Positions 57,996-64,000 of a DNA stretch of 64,000 bases are shown one piece after another. This DNA is from Anaerolineales bacterium (GTDB lineage: Bacteria; Chloroflexota; Anaerolineae; Anaerolineales; Villigracilaceae). Location: assembly GCA_020634895.1 (NCBI GenBank), contig JACKAV010000002.1, forward strand, positions 372,001-436,000, read 5' to 3'. A program made the position numbers and the translations under genes. Numbering within the stretch: position 1 is the stretch's first letter; every line of letters begins with the position of its first letter. The notes under the pieces were generated by a model. It saw only the letters and a program-made list of their open reading frames with translations. It was not told the DNA's origin and ran no database searches.

Positions 57996-58718
57996 ATGGC
58001 AACCAAATCAACCAAATCGGCAAAACCGAGAAAACCACGCGTCACACGAAAACCAAAAACTGCCACCAGAACCCCGCGGACCCAGTCCGCCCCGAAACCG
58101 TCCAAGCCCGTTTTTCGTATGGGAACCTGGATTACCCTGCTTGTTCTGGCTGCGGTCGTTGGTACAGCGATCTATATGAACCGCAAAGCCGAGGAAGAGG
58201 CAAAAGCTGAACCGACCCCGACCGGCGAAGAACAAGTCTTTGTCTTTGGTAAGGATCGTCAGGTTAACAGCATCGAAGTCAAACCCGCCGACGGGGACCC
58301 CGTTCAAGTGGAACGGAACCAGGAAAATACCTGGATGTTATCCAAGCCCGATAATGTCACTGCAGACCAGGGCTTGGCTGAGGCGGCTGCGTCTCAGGTT
58401 GCGGCGCTCACAGTCATCACCGAGATCGACAGCAAGGACCTATCCATTTTTGGGCTGGATAATCCCAAAAGCACTCTTACGGTCAAATTCGATGACGGCA
58501 CGACCAGCACAGTCGATGTTGGTGACTCTACGCCCACGGGCACCGGATATTACATCCGAGTGGATTCAGACAAGATCTACGTTGTGGAGCCAAATGGAAT
58601 AGATTCACTGCTTGGGCTTGCAGTTTTACCGCCATACCTGCACACACCGACACCCTCACCCACGGCAACATCCACACCACTCCCCACCGAGACGCCTGAA
58701 GCAACACCCACCCCGTAA
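57996..58718 (+). CDS. DUF4340 protein
   Basis: The 240-residue product has a basic N-terminal tail, one membrane helix (about residues 45-65, WITLLVLAAVVGTAIYMNRK), then a DUF4340-like domain (VFVFGKDRQVNSIEVKPADG, SKDLSIFGLDNPKSTLTVKF, YYIRVDSDKIYVVEPNGIDS) and a Thr/Pro-rich C-terminal tail. DUF4340 follows GldG-like genes in many bacteria and is probably part of the same envelope complex. It starts four bases after the previous gene. Confidence 0.88.
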   Translation: MATKSTKSAKPRKPRVTRKPKTATRTPRTQSAPKPSKPVFRMGTWITLLVLAAVVGTAIYMNRKAEEEAKAEPTPTGEEQVFVFGKDRQVNSIEVKPADGDPVQVERNQENTWMLSKPDNVTADQGLAEAAASQVAALTVITEIDSKDLSIFGLDNPKSTLTVKFDDGTTSTVDVGDSTPTGTGYYIRVDSDKIYVVEPNGIDSLLGLAVLPPYLHTPTPSPTATSTPLPTETPEATPTP

Positions 58719-58727
58719 GTCAATAAG

Positions 58728-58756
58728 CTCCCGCAGGTTTTCACATCCTGCGGGAG
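58728..58756 (+). terminator. Hairpin after the DUF4340 gene
   Basis: CTCCCGCAGG pairs exactly with CCTGCGGGAG around nine bases, right after the stop codon. No T-run follows (AACCTTGTC), so it may be a weak or Rho-aided stop or a 3' end protector. Confidence 0.6.
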
Positions 58757-58826
58757 AACCTTGTCAATACGAATAAGACCCAAGTAATACAGAAACATTG
58801 CAAGGCATCTGAAAATTGAAATACTA

Positions 58827-58855
58827 TTGATTTTCACTATAAAAACGTGTATTCT
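58827..58855 (+). promoter_or_regulatory. Promoter of rpoD
   Basis: TTGATT (58827-58832), a 17-base spacer and TATTCT (58850-58855), about 50 bases before the rpoD ATG. Confidence 0.65.
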
Positions 58856-58903
58856 AATTTTGTGAATTGTAAGACAAATACTTGTTGAAAGTTGGATGAG
58901 TTA

Positions 58904-60121
58904 ATGGATGTAGATAAGATACTGATAAGCGAAGACGACGAAGAAGAATATTCCGCAATAGCACGACTGATCGAAATGGGGCGGCAAAAATCGTTCGTAA
59001 CCCTCGACGATATTCTGCACTTCTTCCCTGAAGCCGAACAGGATGTTGAACAGCTCGAAGAGGCGTTTTCAGCCCTTCTGAGCGCTGGTATCCCGTTCGT
59101 AGAGGAAAGCCTTGTGCCGGAACCGACTGAGGATGAACTTGTGGCAGTGGAAGAGAGCGGCGAGGCTGAGCCTGAGCCTGATCTTTCTCTGGACGACTAT
59201 CTGGCAAATATCGACACAGACGACACTATTGGTCTGTATCTGAAAGAGGTCAGCCGTGTTCCGTTGCTGACCGCAACCGAGGAAGTTCAACTTGCGCAGC
59301 GCATCGAGCGCGGACGTTCCGCCCGCGAAGAGCTCGCACACGGCAACGTCTCCCCGAAACGACGGCTCGAACTTCGCCGCTACATTGAAGACGGCTGGGC
59401 AGCGCGTGAACACCTCATCACAGCAAACTCCCGCCTTGTGATCTCTGTTGCCAAGAAATACATGGGGCGCGGTGTGCCCTTCCTCGATCTGATCCAGGAA
59501 GGCAATATCGGTCTCATCCGCGCGACCAAAAAATTTGATTACCGCCGCGGTCACAAATTCTCGACCTACGCCACATGGTGGATCCGTCAGGCTGTCACCC
59601 GCGCCATTGCTGATCAGGGACGCACCATCCGCGTACCCGTCCATATGGGCGACCAGATCAACAAACTCCTGCGCGTTCAGCACCAGTTGACACAGCGCCT
59701 CGGACGCGAACCGAGCGTGGAAGAACTTGCAGAAGCCTTGGATGTGCCTCCGAAGAAGGTCGAGAATATGATCCAGGTTGCGCGTCGTCCGCTTTCATTG
59801 GAAACACCAACCGACGACGAAGAAGACTCGGTGCTCGGCGACTTCATCGAAGACGATGAGGCTCCCCCGCCCGACGACACCGCCACCTACAACCTTCTGC
59901 GTGAGCATCTGGGCGAAGTTCTAAACGGACTTCCTCCGCGCGAAGTACGCATTTTGCAGCTCCGCTACGGCTTGCTCGACGGGCAAGCCTACACCCTCGA
60001 AGAAGTGGGACGCAAAATGGGCGTCACCCGCGAGCGCGTAAGGCAGATCGAAGCCCAGGCACTCAGCAGACTCCGCCACCCATCCATCCGCAGGAAATTG
60101 CGCGATTATTTGGGCGAGTAA
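58904..60121 (+). CDS. rpoD: Primary sigma factor, sigma-70/RpoD
   Basis: The 405-residue product has an acidic region 1.1-like start, region 1.2 (DTIGLYLKEVSRVPLLTATE), region 2 (ISVAKKYMGRGVPFLDLIQE, then FSTYATWWIRQAVTRAI), region 3 (QRLGREPSVEELAEALDVPP) and region 4 (YTLEEVGRKMGVTRERVRQI, then SRLRHPSIRRKLRDYL). The HTH of region 4 and the aromatic residues that melt the -10 box are intact. Region 1.1 is short. The ATG at 58904 is used; a TTG at 58892 is also in frame. Confidence 0.96.
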   Translation: MDVDKILISEDDEEEYSAIARLIEMGRQKSFVTLDDILHFFPEAEQDVEQLEEAFSALLSAGIPFVEESLVPEPTEDELVAVEESGEAEPEPDLSLDDYLANIDTDDTIGLYLKEVSRVPLLTATEEVQLAQRIERGRSAREELAHGNVSPKRRLELRRYIEDGWAAREHLITANSRLVISVAKKYMGRGVPFLDLIQEGNIGLIRATKKFDYRRGHKFSTYATWWIRQAVTRAIADQGRTIRVPVHMGDQINKLLRVQHQLTQRLGREPSVEELAEALDVPPKKVENMIQVARRPLSLETPTDDEEDSVLGDFIEDDEAPPPDDTATYNLLREHLGEVLNGLPPREVRILQLRYGLLDGQAYTLEEVGRKMGVTRERVRQIEAQALSRLRHPSIRRKLRDYLGE

Positions 60122-60126
60122 TACAC

Positions 60127-60158
60127 AAAAAACCTCCAGAAAAATTGGAGGTTTTTTT
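60127..60158 (+). terminator. Terminator of rpoD
   Basis: AAAAAACCTCC pairs with GGAGGTTTTTT and the T-run ends the stem, five bases after the rpoD stop. Confidence 0.93.
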
Positions 60159-60200
60159 GTTAAAATTCAAAGAACACCTCCACTACCAAAGGCAAACATT

Positions 60201-61829
60201 ATGGATAAAACATTTAACGTCAAAACTGCCTTGCCGTTCGCAATTATTTCTTTATTCCTTGTGCTGGGACCTATTTTAGCGGCACAACTCGCAACTCCAC
60301 ACGGTTATGTTTTTCTAGGGACATTGGCAAATCACAACGATTTCAGTGCTTATCTCGCCGCCATGCGCCAGGGCGCTGAAGGGAATTGGCTATTTCACTT
60401 CAACTTCTCTCCTGAAGCGTGGCGTCCGCAATTAATGCTTCCAATGTATATCACTGCAGGGAAAATACTCCCGGGCATTTTGTACAACTCAACATGGGTC
60501 AACATAATACGAGTGATCGCACTGATTGGAACATTAGCCGTATACGGAATGTGGGTACGGCTGGTGTACCCGAATGAATTCAACAAACAATGGTCGGCAT
60601 GGATTCTATTGGTCTTTGGCGGCGGGCTTGGGTGGCTATTATTGCCAATCGCAAGCTTGATCGGAATTCCAAATTCCGCAAACCTCTTCCCCGATATTGT
60701 TACCCCAGAATGGACGCTCGGTCTTGTTGGGTCCAACGCGCCTCACTATATGATCGGACTGCTTCTGGAAACCATGTTTTTTATCTCCTATTGGAATGTG
60801 ACCCAGAACAAAGGCTGGAAGTGGGTTTGGGCGTCTCTCGTTTTCGCATTACTCCTTGGTCTTATATATGTATATAACAGCGCCGTCCTGTTTTCTGTCA
60901 TTGGTATTTACCTGCTCTGGGACACATGGAAGTATCGAAAAGTCAACTGGCGCAAGTGGATGGAAAGTTCGCTGATTTTATTACCATTAATTCCGCTGCT
61001 CATTTATTATGGGTATTGGGTAAATCTCGACCCTGCCTGGGCGCAATATGTCGTCGGTGAACATAACCGTATTCCGCCGCCAACATGGTACTCGTTATTG
61101 AGCGGCATGGGGATTGTCGGAATATTGGCAATAGCCGGGCTTAAAAAATGGCATAAAACCACGCAGAAACACCTGCTTATTTCGTGGATCGCAGGAAACT
61201 TATTGGTCATGTACATACCCTTTGTTCAATATACGGGAAGATTTACTTTGGGATTATGGATCCCCCTCGCCACTTTGGCTGCATATGGCTTGGAAGAAGT
61301 AGTGCTTCCCTGGCTGCAACAAAAGAGCTGGTACGCTGGTTTCAGCAAGCTTACAACCACCCCGTACGAAAGTCTGCGGCGGATCATTTTGATCCTCACA
61401 ATACCATCGAGTCTGATCGTCTCCATCCTTTTTTTAAAGAACGTATTTCTTGTCCGAGATTTTCCATTTTATATGCCCAAAAGTGAAATAAGCGCAATGG
61501 AATGGCTTGCAACTCGAACGGACCCGCAGGCAGACCTTGTATTGGCGTATTATCCGGTTGGAAATTATTTTCCAAGCATCTCAAATACACGCGTTTTTAT
61601 GGGACAGTTTTTCTTGACAGTCAATTATGAAGAAAAGATAAAACAAGTGGAACAATTTTGGCAGGTTGAAACCCCTGATAGTTGGAGAATGGATCTTATA
61701 AACAAGTGGAAAATTACATATATCTATCAGGGAAGGTATGAAAAAGCACTATATCAGGGAATCATAATCCCGCCGGGTGAGTTGGTTTACGACAAAGACG
61801 ATATTCAAATCTATTACGTTGCCCCATGA
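60201..61829 (+). CDS. Multi-spanning membrane protein, GT-C-like
   Basis: The 542-residue product has about 10-11 membrane helices and a C-terminal soluble region of roughly 120 residues. The N-terminal outside loop contains GTLANHNDFSAYLAAMRQGA, and later APHYMIGLLLETMFFISYWN and the RFTLGLWIPLATLAAYGLEE region. The shape resembles GT-C glycosyltransferases that use lipid-linked sugars, but the D-D or E-x-D motif is not clear, so the enzyme class is unproven. The gene is 79 bases after rpoD, behind its terminator. Confidence 0.72.
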   Translation: MDKTFNVKTALPFAIISLFLVLGPILAAQLATPHGYVFLGTLANHNDFSAYLAAMRQGAEGNWLFHFNFSPEAWRPQLMLPMYITAGKILPGILYNSTWVNIIRVIALIGTLAVYGMWVRLVYPNEFNKQWSAWILLVFGGGLGWLLLPIASLIGIPNSANLFPDIVTPEWTLGLVGSNAPHYMIGLLLETMFFISYWNVTQNKGWKWVWASLVFALLLGLIYVYNSAVLFSVIGIYLLWDTWKYRKVNWRKWMESSLILLPLIPLLIYYGYWVNLDPAWAQYVVGEHNRIPPPTWYSLLSGMGIVGILAIAGLKKWHKTTQKHLLISWIAGNLLVMYIPFVQYTGRFTLGLWIPLATLAAYGLEEVVLPWLQQKSWYAGFSKLTTTPYESLRRIILILTIPSSLIVSILFLKNVFLVRDFPFYMPKSEISAMEWLATRTDPQADLVLAYYPVGNYFPSISNTRVFMGQFFLTVNYEEKIKQVEQFWQVETPDSWRMDLINKWKITYIYQGRYEKALYQGIIIPPGELVYDKDDIQIYYVAP

Positions 61830-61895
61830 TGCAGGCTATTAAGAACAACGCAGAAAAGTTTTATTACGCAATGTCATACAGAGATTTCACGCCGT

Positions 61896-61901
61896 TATAA
61901 T
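61896..61901 (+). promoter_or_regulatory. -10 box close to the next ATG
   Basis: A perfect TATAAT lies ten bases before the ATG at 61912, leaving room for only a very short leader. There is no clear ribosome-binding site or -35 box. Confidence 0.45.
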
Positions 61902-61911
61902 ATCCATAAAC

Positions 61912-63354
61912 ATGGACAAACAAACCACCCCAATCGGCGAAGCAAAGGCTGTCGAACGCCTCGTCCGCTTCATAGCCGCAGCCCTGGTCTTCATCCTGCT
62001 CACCCGCACACCCATCGACGCCGACTTATGGTGGCATTTGCGCGCAGGGCAAACCATGGTCGAACAGGGGAAAATCCTGCTAACCGATATTTTCAGTTAT
62101 ACCCGTTTCGGTGTGCCATGGGTAAACGCGTTTTGGGCTTCGGAAATATTGCTATCGGCACTTTATTCGTTAGGTGGATATTTTGCCATCACGATCTTTG
62201 TCGCGCTGATGGGTGCTGTTACTTTTTACATCCTTTCACGCCGTCTTAAAGGCAACCCATTTATCAATGCACTTGTTCTCATTCTCGCGGCTGTCACCGC
62301 CGCACCCATTTGGGGACCGCGCCCGCAGATCATTTCTTTCTTCCTCGTGGCATTGCTTGATAATTGGCTCGCAACCAAACGTCCGCACTGGTGGCTGCCA
62401 ATCCTGTTCGCAGTTTGGGCAAATTTGCACGGCGGCTGGATCTGGGGCTTCCTACTATTATTAGCGCAACTTGCAGGCAATATCCTTTCCCTTATCACCC
62501 AAACGGAGCGGCGCAAAGAACTCTGGTTGGAAACTCGCAGCCTCTTCCTTTGGTCGCTTCTTGGCGCACTCGCCATTGGTCTCAACCCCAACGGATTGGG
62601 CATCTGGAAACTTCCCTTCCACCAGATCGATGTTTCCATGCAGATACAAGAGTGGCTTTCTCCCGATTTCCATCGCGTCGATTTTCACCCATTCCTTTGG
62701 ATGCTCTTCCTGCTAATACTCCTCTCGCCGTTTGCACCCAAACCGCCGCAATGGGGGCAGATCATCAAGATACTCGGATTCTCCTACCTAACCTTTGTTG
62801 CCCAGCGGAATATTGCCATTGCCGCCATTGTCGCTGTGCCCCTGCTATCAGACTGGACAAACGCCGCCATCATTAACTTCCAGACGAAAGAACGCCTCAA
62901 ACCAAGACCAAGCCTGTCTCTGCCTCTCAAGGCGATCATCAACACTGTACTTGGAGTCTCACTTATCGCTGCCGCGTTGGGGAATGCATTCCTTAAATCC
63001 CAACCCCAAAAAGTGGATGAAAATTATCCAGCCGCAGCCGTCGCATGGATGAAAGCCAACCAGCCCGAAGGTCCCATCTTTAACTCTTACAACTTTGGCG
63101 GCTACCTGATTTGGACCCTGCCTGAATATCCCGTTTTTATTGATGGTCGGGCAGACCTATACAGCAACGAGATCATTCAACAATGGGCGGAAATCTCATC
63201 CGGCACACCAAAAGGTCTGGAATTGCTAGATACGTATCAGGTCAATATCATATTCCTTGAGCCGTATCAGTCCCTATTGGATAAATTACCGCCCGACGAA
63301 TGGGAAAAGATGTACTCAGACCCAAAAATTACAATTTACCAAAGAAAGCATTGA
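61912..63354 (+). CDS. Multi-spanning membrane protein, GT-C-like
   Basis: The 480-residue product has about 10 membrane helices. The first outside loop has the motif DADLWWHLRAGQTMVEQGKI followed by FSYTRFGVPWVNAFWASEIL. A C-terminal region follows with AAVAWMKANQPEGPIFNSYN, FGGYLIW and FIDGRADLYSNE. Such D-x-D-bearing proteins in Chloroflexota are annotated as hypothetical or glycosyltransferase-like; the paired acidic residues fit a GT-C active site. It may be in the same pathway as the gene before it. The reaction is inference only. Confidence 0.75.
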   Translation: MDKQTTPIGEAKAVERLVRFIAAALVFILLTRTPIDADLWWHLRAGQTMVEQGKILLTDIFSYTRFGVPWVNAFWASEILLSALYSLGGYFAITIFVALMGAVTFYILSRRLKGNPFINALVLILAAVTAAPIWGPRPQIISFFLVALLDNWLATKRPHWWLPILFAVWANLHGGWIWGFLLLLAQLAGNILSLITQTERRKELWLETRSLFLWSLLGALAIGLNPNGLGIWKLPFHQIDVSMQIQEWLSPDFHRVDFHPFLWMLFLLILLSPFAPKPPQWGQIIKILGFSYLTFVAQRNIAIAAIVAVPLLSDWTNAAIINFQTKERLKPRPSLSLPLKAIINTVLGVSLIAAALGNAFLKSQPQKVDENYPAAAVAWMKANQPEGPIFNSYNFGGYLIWTLPEYPVFIDGRADLYSNEIIQQWAEISSGTPKGLELLDTYQVNIIFLEPYQSLLDKLPPDEWEKMYSDPKITIYQRKH

Positions 63355-63449
63355 AATTTCGTCTTTGTAAGTTTTGTACATCAACAATAATGTAAAATAC
63401 GACATCCTTTTTACCAAAGCATTTATATACCGATGATTGGAACTTAAGA

Positions 63450-64000
63450 ATGGAAAAAACAGAAGAAATCAGATTCCCGTTCGGCGAAAACTGGACTCAC
63501 TTCCTCAGCATCCTGTCAGACGAACATATCACAGCGGCAGAAAAAGCCCTGAGCGGCTTTTTGGACAAGCCCGAGTTAAGTGGGATGCGTTTTTTGGATA
63601 TTGGATCAGGCTCCGGATTGCATAGTCTCGCGGCGCGAAAGATGGGCGCGGAAGTAGTATCCTTCGATTATGATCTACAATCAGTTGCGTGTACCGAAGA
63701 ATTAAAACGCCGCTACTTCAAGGACGATCCATCCTGGAAAATCGAACGGGGATCCATTCTTGACCGCAAATACATGGATGGTTTGGGGGAATTCGATATT
63801 GCCTATGCATGGGGGGTGCTACATCACACCGACGCCTTGTGGCAGGCGCTATACAATGCCCAACATCCCGTGCGCGAAGGCGGATTGCTATTCGTAGCCA
63901 TTTATAACGATCAAGGTATCGTTTCTTCGATCTGGAAGATCATCAAGCGGTTTTATTCCTCTGGTATTGTGGGACGCATTGTAATGACGCCGATCTTCTA
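63450..64000 (+). CDS. Class I SAM-dependent methyltransferase (3' end outside window)
   Basis: The frame is open from the ATG at 63450 to the window edge (183 codons). It encodes MEKTEEIRFPFGENWTHFLS, motif I FLDIGSGSGLHSLAAR, an acidic end of strand beta-2 (VVSFDYDLQSV), the GSILDRKYM segment and motif IV AYAWGVLHHTDALW. The overall pattern is of the UbiE/Coq5 or Methyltransf_11/23 group acting on small molecules or sugars. Its neighbours (two GT-C-like proteins) fit a role in surface glycan or lipid modification. Confidence 0.85.
   Translation, partial: MEKTEEIRFPFGENWTHFLSILSDEHITAAEKALSGFLDKPELSGMRFLDIGSGSGLHSLAARKMGAEVVSFDYDLQSVACTEELKRRYFKDDPSWKIERGSILDRKYMDGLGEFDIAYAWGVLHHTDALWQALYNAQHPVREGGLLFVAIYNDQGIVSSIWKIIKRFYSSGIVGRIVMTPIF

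Overview
The window looks like a chromosomal, almost entirely vertically inherited housekeeping segment of a bacterium from the Chloroflexota, most likely class Anaerolineae. This placement is an inference from memory of gene order and protein style (one long str-S10-spc-alpha array, short S1 protein, SpoIIM-type permease, GldA/F/G-like cluster, GT-C-like membrane proteins), not from a search. I see no insertion sequences, prophage, CRISPR array, rRNA or replication origin. No gene-free stretch exceeds about 300 bases.

Layout. Positions 1-25.8 kb: a single minus-strand block reading rpoB, rpsL, rpsG, fusA, tuf, rpsJ, rplC-D-W-B, rpsS, rplV, rpsC, rplP, rpmC, rpsQ, rplN-X-E, rpsN, rpsH, rplF-R, rpsE, rpmD, rplO, secY, adk, map, rpmJ, rpsM-K-D, rpoA, rplQ, truA, rplM, rpsI and a cut-off MazG-like gene. 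rpoB is not followed by rpoC, and infA is missing from its common place between map and rpmJ. Several strong RNA hairpins interrupt the array (rpsL leader, rpsJ-rplC gap, rpsC-rplP gap, rpmJ leader).

25.8-30.7 kb: a divergent promoter pair drives rpoB one way and three tRNA genes (Phe, Gly, Cys) the other. Then come tyrS with a tyrosine-rich leader peptide and a full attenuator, a lipoprotein, an SDR epimerase, an HNH endonuclease and a metallo-beta-lactamase-fold protein. 30.7-41.9 kb (minus strand): an ABC exporter whose permease is fused to a SpoIIM domain, lgt, a CDP-alcohol phosphatidyltransferase, ftsK, an S1-domain protein, a membrane sensor, an acetyltransferase, a small membrane protein and a purine nucleoside phosphorylase.

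42-53.7 kb: a large GAF/HD-GYP sensor on the plus strand, then minus-strand genes for threonine aldolase, an RluA-type pseudouridine synthase, two tandem lspA genes, alr, an acetyltransferase, a DUF1761 protein, a Met-rich cytochrome c, cystathionine beta-synthase/cysteine synthase and a small exported protein, plus an AlaX-type editing protein to 54.5 kb. 54.6-64 kb (plus strand): a GldA/GldF/GldG/DUF4340-like ABC cluster, the primary sigma factor rpoD, two multi-spanning GT-C-like membrane proteins and a methyltransferase cut by the window edge.

The most interesting item is the tyrS control region at 27546-27686. A 16-residue leader peptide with four consecutive Tyr codons starts about one helical step after a TATAAT box, so it may be leaderless. 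It is followed by three mutually exclusive hairpins ending in an intrinsic terminator just before tyrS: ribosome-mediated attenuation of a tyrosyl-tRNA synthetase gene.
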